Shown here: piece by piece, positions 51,803-59,616 of the stretch | Layout of the letters: each line of letters starts with the position of its first letter | Position numbering within the stretch: the stretch's first letter is position 1 | DNA from: Lacisediminihabitans sp040549465 | Lineage (GTDB): Bacteria; Actinomycetota; Actinomycetes; Actinomycetales; Microbacteriaceae | DNA: 64,000 bases | Direction: 5' to 3' | NCBI RefSeq assembly: GCF_040549465.1 | Contig: NZ_JBEPTL010000002.1 | Coordinates: forward strand, 1-64,000 | Notes under the pieces: model-generated | Seen by the model: only the letters and a program-made list of their open reading frames with translations | The model's database searches: none | Told to the model about the DNA's origin: nothing | Translations under genes and position numbers: made by a program

Positions 51803-52759
51803 ATGCGCAGTTTCTATCCCGAAATCGAACCCCACGACTCCGGAATGCTGGATGTCGGTGACGGCCAGAACATCTACTGGGAGACGTCCGGCAACCCGGA
51901 CGGCAAGCCGACCGTGTTCCTGCACGGTGGTCCCGGCGCGGAGAGCGGGCCGGATCATCGCCGGCTCTTCGATCCGGCGAGGTACCGCATCATCCTGCTC
52001 GACCAGCGCGGATCAGGAAAGAGCACCCCTCACGCCAGCGAGTCCGGCGCCGACCTCAGCAGCAACACGACCTGGAATCTCGTCGCCGACCTGGAAAGGC
52101 TGCGCGAACACCTCGGCGTCGATCGCTGGCAGGTCTTCGGCGGATCGTGGGGTAGCTCGCTCGCGCTGGCCTACGCGGAGACGTATCCGCAGCGCGTCAC
52201 AGAACTCGTGTTGCGCGGCATCTTCACCCTGCGCGCCTCGGAGCTCGACTGGTTCTACGAGGGTGGGGCCGAGGAACTCTTCCCCGACCTCTGGGAAGAC
52301 TTTCTCGCACCCGTTCCCCTCGACGAGCGCAGCAATCTCATTGCGGCCTACCATCGCCTCCTCAATGATCCGGATGCCGCCATCCACGGCCCGGCGGCGG
52401 TGGCCTGGTCCACCTGGGAGGCGTCCACCATCACATTGCTCCGTCGTCCGGAGGTGGTGGCCAAGTTCGCCGAGCCGCACCATGCCCTCGCCTTCGCCAG
52501 GATCGAGAACCACTACTTCGTGAACAAGGGCTGGTTCGAGGAGGGGCAACTGATCCGGGACGCCGGCATCCTGGCCGACATCCCCGGAGTGATCATCCAG
52601 GGGCGCTACGACGTGTGCACGCCACCAGTCACCGCCTGGGACCTACATCGTGCATGGCCTGAAGCGGAGTTCGTGATGGTGCCAGATGCCGGCCACGCCT
52701 TCGATGAGCCGGGCATCCTCAGCGCCCTGATCGAGGCCACCGATCGCTTCGCTAATTAG
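51803..52759 (+). CDS. pip: Proline iminopeptidase
   Basis: The 318-residue alpha/beta hydrolase begins MRSFYPEIEPHDSGMLDVGD and shows the S33 family motifs: HGGPGAESGPDHRRLFDP (oxyanion loop), DQRGSGKSTPHA, the nucleophile elbow GGSWGSSLALAYAETYP, then GRYDVCTPP (acid) and PDAGHAFDE (His). It removes N-terminal proline from peptides in the cytosol. The ATG has no Shine-Dalgarno sequence; TAGGCT ends 6 nt before it, so the mRNA is probably leaderless. Confidence 0.95.
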   Translation: MRSFYPEIEPHDSGMLDVGDGQNIYWETSGNPDGKPTVFLHGGPGAESGPDHRRLFDPARYRIILLDQRGSGKSTPHASESGADLSSNTTWNLVADLERLREHLGVDRWQVFGGSWGSSLALAYAETYPQRVTELVLRGIFTLRASELDWFYEGGAEELFPDLWEDFLAPVPLDERSNLIAAYHRLLNDPDAAIHGPAAVAWSTWEASTITLLRRPEVVAKFAEPHHALAFARIENHYFVNKGWFEEGQLIRDAGILADIPGVIIQGRYDVCTPPVTAWDLHRAWPEAEFVMVPDAGHAFDEPGILSALIEATDRFAN

Positions 52760-52873
52760 CTCATGCCCAAAGCGGCATATACCCATACCGCGAGTGATTT
52801 CCCTGGGGGCGAGAGGCGCCGGGTTTCTCCCGCGGCGAGCGGTCCCGATGCGTGCAGGGTTGCCCGGTCCTGA

Positions 52874-54454
52874 TCAGGGAGCGGATGCCGCCCGCTCCCG
52901 TTCCTCCCGGTCGACCGACACCCCGCGCAGCCTCAGCGTCGCGAGGAAGCCGAGTACGAGGAATCCGGCCGCCGCGAATGCCGCGTAGCGGGTGGCGTCG
53001 CTGAAGGCTTCGCGGGCGGCGGTCGCGACAGCCTTGTCCTGCTTCTCGAGGCCGGGGATGGCGGCGCCCGCGCTGTCGACGACGGCATCCACGATCTGGG
53101 TGCGTGCGGCCGACGGCAGGTCGCTGAGCCTCGCGTCCAGGGCTGTGCCAGCGGAGGTGAACAGCACGGTTCCGAGGATGGCGATACCGAGCGCCGAACC
53201 GATCTGCCTGGCCGTGCTCTGTGTGCCGGAACCCTGACCACTCTGGTCGACAGGAACATCTTTCAGCACGACGCCGGTGAGTTGCGCGGTCGCGAGCCCG
53301 ACGCCGAAGCCGTAGACAAAGAGGAATGGCACGATCATGCCCCAGCTCGTGTTGGCGGAGATCATGGACCCGAGCCCCGCCACGCCGGCGATCTCGGCCA
53401 GCAGCCCTACCCGCACGACGGTGACCGGCGAGATCCGGTTGCCGAAAGCGCCGGCGAACCCGCTCGCCACGAACGAGCCGATGGCCAGAGCGAGCAGCAC
53501 GAAACCGGTCTGCAGCGCGTCGTAGCCCAGCACGTTCTGAAGCCAGAGCGGCAGTGACAGGATGATCCCGAACTCACCGAGCGCCACGATCAGCGCGGCG
53601 ATATTACCGTTGCGGAACGAGGTGATGCGGAACAGGCTGAACGCGAGAAGCGTCGTCTTTCCCGACTTCTGCCTGTGCAGTCCCCAGATCACGAAGGCAA
53701 CGCCGGCCACGACCGTCACGGCGAAAGAAAGCGGGATGGGCGACAGTTCGAATGGCCATCTGGATGGCGCCTTGTTGACCAGCCACCAACCGTAGGTGCG
53801 CCCTTCGATGAGACCGAAGACGAGGGATGCGCTGGTGAGCACGGAGAGGATCGCCCCGATGACGTCGATGCGCCTGGAATCCGCAGCATCCTTCGACTCG
53901 ATCACGAAGACCAGGGTGCCGACGACGATGATGATGCCGAGCGGCACGTTGATGCCGAAGGCCCAGCGCCAGGAAAAGTAGGTGGTGAGCCAGCCGCCGA
54001 GCAGCGGGCCGACCGCGACCATGCCGCCGATGGTCGAGCCCCAAATTGCGAAGGCGATGCCCCGTTCTCGACCGCGGAAGGTCGCGTTGATCAGGGAGAG
54101 CGTGGTCGGCAGCACCATCGCGCCGCCGATGCCCTGCAGCACACGGGAGCCGATCAGCAGGTCTCCGGACTGGGACAGCGCCGCCAGCACCGAGGAGAGC
54201 GCGAAGATGGTGACGCCGATCACGAGCATTCGGCGTCGCCCGTACCTGTCGGCGAGTGTTCCGAAGACGAGCAATAGCGCGGCGAACACCAGCGTGTAGC
54301 TCTCCTGCACCCACTGCACCTGGGTGGAGCTGATGTCGAGGTCTTCGATGATCGACGGGATCGCCACGTTGACGATCGTCGAGTCGACGATGATCAGCGC
54401 GACGGCGACGCTGATGAAGACAAGGCCTGCCCAGCGGCGGCGGGAGGAACTCAC
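52874..54454 (-). CDS. MFS multidrug exporter, DHA2 family (14 TM)
   Basis: The 526-residue protein has 14 predicted helices. Motifs of the DHA2 family are visible: DSTIVNVAIPSIIEDL in helix 1, GTLADRYGRRRMLVIG (motif A) and RVLQGIGGAMVLPTTLSLIN (motif B/C region). It should export drugs or toxic metabolites with proton exchange. It begins at GTG inside the stop of the TspO-like gene (GTGA), so both come from one mRNA. A MarR regulator is divergently encoded upstream and is its likely repressor. The 114-bp gap to the iminopeptidase gene shows nothing clear. Confidence 0.93.
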   Translation of the reverse strand: MSSSRRRWAGLVFISVAVALIIVDSTIVNVAIPSIIEDLDISSTQVQWVQESYTLVFAALLLVFGTLADRYGRRRMLVIGVTIFALSSVLAALSQSGDLLIGSRVLQGIGGAMVLPTTLSLINATFRGRERGIAFAIWGSTIGGMVAVGPLLGGWLTTYFSWRWAFGINVPLGIIIVVGTLVFVIESKDAADSRRIDVIGAILSVLTSASLVFGLIEGRTYGWWLVNKAPSRWPFELSPIPLSFAVTVVAGVAFVIWGLHRQKSGKTTLLAFSLFRITSFRNGNIAALIVALGEFGIILSLPLWLQNVLGYDALQTGFVLLALAIGSFVASGFAGAFGNRISPVTVVRVGLLAEIAGVAGLGSMISANTSWGMIVPFLFVYGFGVGLATAQLTGVVLKDVPVDQSGQGSGTQSTARQIGSALGIAILGTVLFTSAGTALDARLSDLPSAARTQIVDAVVDSAGAAIPGLEKQDKAVATAAREAFSDATRYAAFAAAGFLVLGFLATLRLRGVSVDREERERAASAP

Positions 54455-55242
54455 GCGGTGACCAGCCTCGGAGAGCGGATGCGGATCAGCACCGTGAGCA
54501 CGACCACGACGATCACCGACACGATGGCGGCGATCGCAGCCGGCGTCGAGAGCAGGTCGCCGCTCAGTCGCGCGATCGCGACCCAGGCGAGACCCCAGGA
54601 CAGCGAAGCTGCCGGGGCGAGACGCCCGTGTCCGCCGATCGCCACGAGCACCCCGACGAGGCCGGCCACCGCGATGATCACGACGGCCCAGGTATCCGCA
54701 CTGATGCCGAACCCGTCGAAGCCAGCCGCCACCAGAAGTGCCGTGAAGTTGGCGGCGGTCGCGACGCAGACCCAGCCAAGATAGAGGCCGATCGCGCCAT
54801 CAGCCACGATCGTCTCGACGATATTCTTCGGCCGTGAGGCGAGCGTTACCCTGAACGCCCAGACCAACACGACGAGTAGCAGCGCAATGACGGGAACGCT
54901 CAGGGCGAGGAAGCCGAACTGGATGCTGAGGATCCACGCGGCGTTGAGCAGCAGTGAGGCGGCGACCGGATAGCCGAGCCGGCGCTGCCGCGCATCGGTG
55001 CGCTGTGCGGGGAGGGCCTGCCAGACCGCGTAGGTGAACAGCCCGATGTAGATCGGCGTCCAGACGGCGAAGGCCGGACCGCCGGGGGCGATCGGTGTGG
55101 CGTCGGCGGCGAGTGCTCCACCGGCCGCATTCTGGATCGGTGTACCGCCAGCGGCGCCGGAGCCGACGAATGCTCCCGCTATGGCGAGCACGGCGCTCGC
55201 GATGACCACGGTCTGGCGCAGGGTGTCGCGGGGCTGTGCCAT
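54451..55242 (-). CDS. TspO/MBR-family membrane protein
   Basis: The 263-residue protein has about seven helices, with TspO-like segments FAVWTPIYIGLFTYAVWQAL, LLNAAWILSIQFGF and YLGWVCVATAANFTAL. TspO proteins bind porphyrins or other hydrophobic ligands; this longer actinobacterial form has unknown function. ATG 55242 is chosen because TTGGAG lies 7 nt upstream. A TTG at 55254 is less likely. It forms an operon with the MFS exporter and is divergent from MarR. Confidence 0.75.
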   Translation of the reverse strand: MAQPRDTLRQTVVIASAVLAIAGAFVGSGAAGGTPIQNAAGGALAADATPIAPGGPAFAVWTPIYIGLFTYAVWQALPAQRTDARQRRLGYPVAASLLLNAAWILSIQFGFLALSVPVIALLLVVLVWAFRVTLASRPKNIVETIVADGAIGLYLGWVCVATAANFTALLVAAGFDGFGISADTWAVVIIAVAGLVGVLVAIGGHGRLAPAASLSWGLAWVAIARLSGDLLSTPAAIAAIVSVIVVVVLTVLIRIRSPRLVTA

Positions 55243-55261
55243 CGACGGCTCCAATTCATCA

Positions 55262-55296
55262 GCTAGCTTACTAATTCACGCTAGCACTAAATTAGT
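55262..55296. promoter_or_regulatory. MarR operator and divergent promoter
   Basis: ACTAATT (55270-55276) and AATTAGT (55290-55296) form a 27-bp dyad, and GCTAGC occurs twice, at 55262 and 55280. TAAATT (55288-55293), the -10 box of the MarR gene, lies inside the dyad and ends 6 nt before its ATG. A MarR dimer bound here would shut off both directions. Confidence 0.6.
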
Positions 55297-55299
55297 CCT

Positions 55300-55734
55300 A
55301 TGGAACAGGTCGATCCGATGGCGTCATGGCCGACCGGGCGACTGCTGTCGACGGCCGCCCGACTCGTCGAGCACGCCTGGATCGATGCCCTCGAAAAGCT
55401 CGGTCTCACTCACGCCGGCCTCATCGTGCTGCACCTGCTCGATGCCGGTTCGCTGAGCCAGACCGAGCTGGCGAAGCGCGCGAGGGTGGAGGTGCAGACG
55501 ATGTCCCGCACTCTCGAGAGGCTGGAGCGGGAGGGGTACGTGGGACGCGAGAAGCATCCGCAGGACGGTCGTCGTCACGTCGTGACCCGCACCGCCGTCG
55601 GACGCGAGGTCTGGATATCCTCGCGCACGCTCGAAGCCGACCTGTTTCCGAGCATCACCGACAACCCTGGAATGCGCGCCGCCCTGCTCGAGATCATCCA
55701 AGCGACCTCGGCAGGGCGGTGGGAGCGGAACTAG
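55300..55734 (+). CDS. MarR-family transcriptional regulator
   Basis: The 144-residue protein has the MarR winged helix at residues 45-105 (LSQTELAKRARVEVQTMSRT, LERLEREGYVGREKHPQDGR) flanked by dimerisation helices. It probably represses the divergent TspO-MFS operon and itself, with a drug-like inducer. The ATG has no Shine-Dalgarno sequence and sits 6 nt after TAAATT, so the mRNA looks leaderless. Its stop shares CTAG with the stop of the convergent thioredoxin gene. Confidence 0.93.
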   Translation: MEQVDPMASWPTGRLLSTAARLVEHAWIDALEKLGLTHAGLIVLHLLDAGSLSQTELAKRARVEVQTMSRTLERLEREGYVGREKHPQDGRRHVVTRTAVGREVWISSRTLEADLFPSITDNPGMRAALLEIIQATSAGRWERN

Positions 55735-56108
55735 GCGGTCGGTGCGCCTGCCTGTTGCTCGGCGATCTTGGCATGCACCTCGGCCATGTCCAGTTCCTTC
55801 ACGGCTTCGATGACCTGCTCGAGGGCAGGCGCCGGAAGAGCGCCGGGCTGCGAGAAGACGAGAACGCCGTCACGGAAGGCCATCAGCGTGGGGATCGAGG
55901 TGATTCCCGCGGCGCCGGCGAGCGCCTGCTCTGCCTCGGTGTCGACCTTGCCGAAAGTGATCTCCGGGTTCTTCTCGCTCGCCGCCTCATAGATCGGTCC
56001 GAACATCTTGCACGGTCCGCACCAGTCGGCCCAGAAGTCCACCAGGGTGATGCCGTCCGAGGTGACGGTCTTCTCGAATTCGTCGGTCGTCAGGTTCACA
56101 GTTGTCAT
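55731..56108 (-). CDS. trxA: Thioredoxin
   Basis: The 125-residue protein is a thioredoxin with the active site WCGPC (Cys30, Cys33) in VDFWADWCGPCKMF and the cis-proline ITSIPTLMAF. It keeps cytosolic protein disulfides reduced. The C-terminus is about 15 residues longer than in the classical protein (AEVHAKIAEQQAGAPTA). GGAG lies 7 nt before the ATG. It overlaps the MarR gene by 4 bp end to end. Confidence 0.95.
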   Translation of the reverse strand: MTTVNLTTDEFEKTVTSDGITLVDFWADWCGPCKMFGPIYEAASEKNPEITFGKVDTEAEQALAGAAGITSIPTLMAFRDGVLVFSQPGALPAPALEQVIEAVKELDMAEVHAKIAEQQAGAPTA

Positions 56109-56318
56109 GTTCGTCTCCGTTTCACGCGTTGAGCAGCTCACCAGTCAACAACACCTGGAGAGGTAATGCACATTCCCTCCGCCCTTCCGACTGTGGTATC
56201 CCACAACGGATGCTGACAGGACCACCATGCTTTCGTGCGCCCCCGACGACCGTCTTGGCACCGGCGCGACCACGCTCGTACCGTGAAGGGAGCGACACTC
56301 AAGGAAAAGACGACAGCC

Positions 56319-58382
56319 ATGACCCAGCTCGACGACCGACCAGCGACCACGACCTCTTCCGCTGCGGAGAAGACCGCGGGAATCGACACTGCATGGCTCG
56401 GCGACTACCTGCTCGGCCAGTGGGCGGATGCCAGGCGGCACGCGCGAGGCCTCGTCGCCAGACCCGAATTCCAGCGCGTCGACGACCTGTCGCTCGCCGA
56501 GCAGCGCGAGCGCACCTTCGGTCAACTCAAGCTCCTCGTCGAGGAGGGGGCCGTGCACCGAGCCTTCCCCAAGTCGCTCGGCGGTGACGACGACCACGGC
56601 GGCAACATCGCCTCCTTCGAGGAGATCGTGCTCGCCGATCCGTCACTGCAGATCAAATCCGGTGTGCAGTGGGGCCTCTTCGCTGCGGCAGTGCTGCACC
56701 TCGGAACAGAGCGCCACCACGCACGACTGCTGCCGGACATCCTCGACCTCACGACCCCCGGCGCCTTCGCCATGACGGAGACCGGCCACGGCTCGGATGT
56801 CGCGGCCATCGGCACGACGGCCACCTACGACGAGAAGACGGAGGAGTTTGTCATCCACACTCCGTTCCGCGCAGCGTGGAAGGACTACCTCGGCAATGCG
56901 GCCCAGCATGGCAGGGCCGCTGTCGTCTTCGCGCAGTTGATCACCAAGGGCGTCAACCACGGTGTGCACGCGTTCTACCTGCCGATCCGCGATGACAAGG
57001 GGTTTCTGCCCGGTGTTGGCGGCGAGGACGACGGTCTCAAGGGCGGACTGAACGGCATCGACAACGGTCGCCTGCACTTCGATCACGTTCGCGTGCCGCG
57101 TGAGGACCTGCTCAACAGGTACGGCGACGTCGCTGCCGACGGAACCTACACGTCATCGATCGCCAGCCCGGGGCGCCGCTTCTTCACCATGATCGGCACG
57201 CTCGTGCAGGGCAGGGTGTCGCTCGACGGGGCATCAGTGGTCTCCAGCAAGCTGGCCCTCTACATCGCCATCACCTACGGCTCCCAGCGCCGCCAGTTCA
57301 CCGCGGCGAAGCCCACCGAAGAAGAGGTGATCCTGGACTACCAGCGTCACCAGCGTCGGCTCCTTCCCCGTCTCGCCACCACCTACGCGATGTCCTTTGC
57401 CCACGAGAAGCTGCTCACCGCCTTCGACGGCGTCTTCTCCGGAGCGCGGGCCACGGATGCCGACCGCGAAGACCTCGAAACTCTGGCTGCGGCCCTCAAA
57501 CCGCTCAGCACCTGGGCGGCCCTCGACATCCTGCAGGAGGCTCGTGAGGCCTGTGGTGGGGCTGGCTTTCTCGCCGAAAACCGGCTCACCCAACTGCGCG
57601 CCGACCTCGACGTCTACGTGACCTTCGAGGGCGACAACAACGTTCTGCTGCAACTGGTGGCCAAGCGCCTGCTCACCGATTTCTCCCGCAAATTCGCTAA
57701 GGCGGATGCCGGCGCCCTCGCCGGTTACGTCGCGAGCCAGGTCGGCTCGGCCGCGGTCCACCGCTTCGGTCTGCGCCAGCTGGCCCAGAACGTTGCGGAC
57801 TTCGGATCGACCGCCCGCTCAGTCGGCTACGTTCGCGACACGGATTCCCAGCGCCAACTGCTCACCGACCGGGTGCAGACCATGGTCGCTTCGCTGGCCG
57901 GGCGCCTTCGCAATGCGAACAAGCTCTCACCGGCCGATGCGGCCGACCTCTTCAACGCCAACCAGAACGAACTGATCGAGGCGGCGCGAGCCCACGGACA
58001 GCTGCTGCAGTGGGAGGCCTTCACTGAGGCGCTCGCGGAGGTGGAGGATGCTGAGACGCTGAAGGTGCTCACCTGGCTGCGCGATCTCTTCGGGCTCGGC
58101 CTGATCGAGAAGAACCTCGCCTGGTACCTCATCAACGGGCGTCTTTCGGGGCAGCGAGCCCTCGCCATCACCGACTATATCGACGACCGTCTGCTCCCTC
58201 GGCTGCGTCCCCACGCGCTCGACCTCGTGGAGGCTTTCGGGTTCGTACCAGGCCAGGTGCGGGCGACGATCGCCAGCGGCGTTGAGAAAGAACGGCAGCA
58301 GGAAGCCGCCGAGTACTACAGCGCGCTGCGCGCGAGCGGGGATGCACCCGTGGACGAGAAGTCGCTCACGGCCAAACGCTGA
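56319..58382 (+). CDS. Acyl-CoA oxidase/dehydrogenase family protein
   Basis: The 687-residue flavoprotein has the acyl-CoA dehydrogenase fold followed by an oxidase-type C-terminal domain (from about residue 480), the size of peroxisomal-type acyl-CoA oxidases. Visible motifs are AMTETGHGSDVAAIGTTATY (FAD-binding strand), LHFDHVRVPREDLLNRYGDV and ITYGSQRRQFTAAKPTEE, and EACGGAGFLAENRL near residue 415. It should oxidise acyl-CoA to enoyl-CoA in fatty-acid breakdown. ATG 56319 is preceded by AAGGAAAAG; an upstream in-frame stretch to 56235 is poor coding sequence. Confidence 0.92.
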   Translation: MTQLDDRPATTTSSAAEKTAGIDTAWLGDYLLGQWADARRHARGLVARPEFQRVDDLSLAEQRERTFGQLKLLVEEGAVHRAFPKSLGGDDDHGGNIASFEEIVLADPSLQIKSGVQWGLFAAAVLHLGTERHHARLLPDILDLTTPGAFAMTETGHGSDVAAIGTTATYDEKTEEFVIHTPFRAAWKDYLGNAAQHGRAAVVFAQLITKGVNHGVHAFYLPIRDDKGFLPGVGGEDDGLKGGLNGIDNGRLHFDHVRVPREDLLNRYGDVAADGTYTSSIASPGRRFFTMIGTLVQGRVSLDGASVVSSKLALYIAITYGSQRRQFTAAKPTEEEVILDYQRHQRRLLPRLATTYAMSFAHEKLLTAFDGVFSGARATDADREDLETLAAALKPLSTWAALDILQEAREACGGAGFLAENRLTQLRADLDVYVTFEGDNNVLLQLVAKRLLTDFSRKFAKADAGALAGYVASQVGSAAVHRFGLRQLAQNVADFGSTARSVGYVRDTDSQRQLLTDRVQTMVASLAGRLRNANKLSPADAADLFNANQNELIEAARAHGQLLQWEAFTEALAEVEDAETLKVLTWLRDLFGLGLIEKNLAWYLINGRLSGQRALAITDYIDDRLLPRLRPHALDLVEAFGFVPGQVRATIASGVEKERQQEAAEYYSALRASGDAPVDEKSLTAKR

Positions 58383-58503
58383 GGTCCGTGAGCCGTCCAG
58401 CCGCGATTGTTCCCTCGTGCGGCAGATGTTCCGGCTCGAGCAGGAACAGTCGCTCCGGATGGGAACATCCACCAAGTGCTGACGCGTAACGGACCGATCG
58501 TGG

Positions 58504-58635
58504 TTACGGGAACGACGACGGCACCACGAGGCCGTGCTCGTTAGCGAGGACGATGGCCTGCGCCCGGTCGCGCAGCTGCACCCTGCCGAAGACCCGGCTC
58601 ACGCGCTGACGGAGTGTCCGCTGAAGTACATTCAT
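58504..58635 (-). pseudogene. C-terminal remnant of a NarL/LuxR response regulator
   Basis: A 43-codon frame reads RQRVSRVFGRVQLRDRAQAI followed by VLANEHGLV. This is the end of the LuxR-type helix-turn-helix found in NarL-family response regulators (recognition helix VKTHVSRVFxKLxLRDRAQ). The receiver domain and first DNA-binding helices are missing, and the first residues are degenerate. It is debris of a lost two-component gene. The 58383-58503 stretch on its other side is featureless. Confidence 0.65.
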
Positions 58636-58984
58636 TGTGGATTCTTTGCAGGCGATCTATTTTTCGTCGGCGTGAGGGCGTAGCTTGTTGCCCACGGTAA
58701 CCGTGTGTACACATGTGACCAGTGGGCCGTGATGTCCCCGGTGTTCCCACACGGCAAGAAACGGAGGACCGGCTGATCACCCGAAGATCACCGGCCTTTC
58801 CCCGATCATCTGCCATCAGTGGCCCGCCGTGTCGGCAGCCGTGCCGAGGGCCACGAGTGGCGTCTGCCCGACAATTCCTTCGAGCAGCTTCCTGTCTCCC
58901 CGATCGGTCAACAGCCGCTCATTCGCGTTCAGCCGCCTGTTTCCAGCGCCCGTCCGACTTGGTCGACGCGGCGAGGCGGTCCAG
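58636..58984. other. Gene-free stretch
   Basis: No convincing gene lies here. A TGTGTACACA palindrome is at 58704-58713. A minus-strand open frame in the second half has no start signal and no recognisable family. Confidence 0.5.
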
Positions 58985-59028
58985 CAAAGAAAAAGCCCTA
59001 CTCCCCGTAGAAGCCGGGAAATAGGGCC
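58985..59028 (-). terminator. Terminator of the tRNA cluster
   Basis: On the minus strand GGCCCTA and TAGGGC form a stem with inner CCC/GGG pairs, directly followed by TTTTTCTTTG. It begins 3 nt after tRNA-Phe. It is a classical intrinsic terminator. Confidence 0.85.
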
Positions 59029-59030
59029 AG

Positions 59031-59103
59031 TGGCTCCGACGGGCGTCGATCCCGTGACCTCTCGATTTTCAGTCGAACGCTCTACCAACTGAGCTACAGA
59101 GCC
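59031..59103 (-). tRNA. tRNA-Phe (GAA)
   Basis: The 73-nt cloverleaf has acceptor GGCTCTG/CGGAGCC, the D arm GCTCAGTTGGTAGAGC, anticodon GAA in CGACTGAAAATCGA, and T loop GGGATCGACGCCC. The 3' CCA is not encoded. Confidence 0.97.
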
Positions 59104-59126
59104 GCATATCGGTGCAAGACCAATAT

Positions 59127-59166
59127 AAATAAGGCACGGCCGTCTGGCGAGAGATGACCGTGCCTT
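59127..59166 (-). terminator. Hairpin with T-rich tail between tRNA-Asp and tRNA-Phe
   Basis: AAGGCACGG (59131-59139 on the plus strand) pairs with CCGTGCCTT (59158-59166). On the minus strand the stem is followed by ATTTATATT, so some transcripts may end after tRNA-Asp. It may also guide 3' processing. Confidence 0.6.
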
Positions 59167-59167
59167 G

Positions 59168-59241
59168 CGACCCTGACCGGACTTGAACCGGCGACCTCCG
59201 CCGTGACAGGGCGGCGCGCTAACCAACTGCGCTACAGGGCC
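59168..59241 (-). tRNA. tRNA-Asp (GTC)
   Basis: The 74-nt cloverleaf has acceptor GGCCCTG/CAGGGTC, D arm GCGCAGTTGGTTAGCGC, anticodon GTC in CCCTGTCACGG and T loop CGGTTCAAGTCCG. The discriminator is G; CCA is not encoded. Confidence 0.97.
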
Positions 59242-59254
59242 TAGCTATGTTTCG

Positions 59255-59327
59255 TGACCCCAACGGGATTCGAACCCGTGTTAACGCCGTGAAAGGGCGC
59301 CGTCCTAGGCCACTAAACGATGGGGCC
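59255..59327 (-). tRNA. tRNA-Glu (TTC)
   Basis: The 73-nt cloverleaf has acceptor GGCCCCA/TGGGGTC, anticodon TTC in GCCCTTTCACGG and T loop GGGTTCGAATCCC. It is the first gene of the minus-strand Glu-Asp-Phe cluster. Confidence 0.97.
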
Positions 59328-59362
59328 GTGAAGTAAACAACCTTCATAGCTACCGAGGAACA

Positions 59363-59391
59363 AGCATAGGGGTGAGTACCCCATTTGCCAA
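59363..59391 (-). promoter_or_regulatory. Promoter of the tRNA cluster
   Basis: On the minus strand TTGGCA (59391-59386) and TATGCT (59368-59363) are separated by 17 bp, close to the housekeeping sigma consensus, 35 bp upstream of tRNA-Glu. Confidence 0.75.
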
Positions 59392-59560
59392 ACGAGCAGC
59401 GGATGCCCCGGCAGCCCACTGCGCCAGCCACTGTCATCCGCAGAAAACAGCCACTCCGCGCCAAACGCCGAGCGATTGGCGGAGCTCCGAGTAGGTTCAA
59501 CTCGTCATTGAGGCTTCCCGGTGCTGGTCGTTGCTCGGATCACTCGTTAGCGTTGCAGGT

Positions 59561-59613
59561 GTTGACAGTGTTGCTGGCCTGACTGCACAGGGGACTGCGT
59601 CACGAGTCGGGGA
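59561..59613 (+). promoter_or_regulatory. Conserved leader element of M23 peptidase gene 1
   Basis: TTGACAGTGTT-CTGG, TGACTGCA, CTGCG-CACGA and CGGGGA follow in order here and again before the second M23 gene (61004-61057), at the same distance (55 and 56 nt) from the ATG. TTGACA may be a -35 box. The paired TGTTGACAG/TGTTGCTGG blocks look like direct repeats for an OmpR-type regulator. Confidence 0.5.
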
Positions 59614-59616
59614 GAA

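Noticed and set aside
56235..56318. Upstream start of the acyl-CoA oxidase-like gene
   Set aside because: The extension is Arg/His-rich and lacks a ribosome binding site; AAGGAAAAG precedes the internal ATG at 56319.
58816..58984. Minus-strand frame with the segment LLEGIVGQTPLVALGTAADT
   Set aside because: It looks partly protein-like but continues through the tRNA-Phe gene in frame and has no start or family match.
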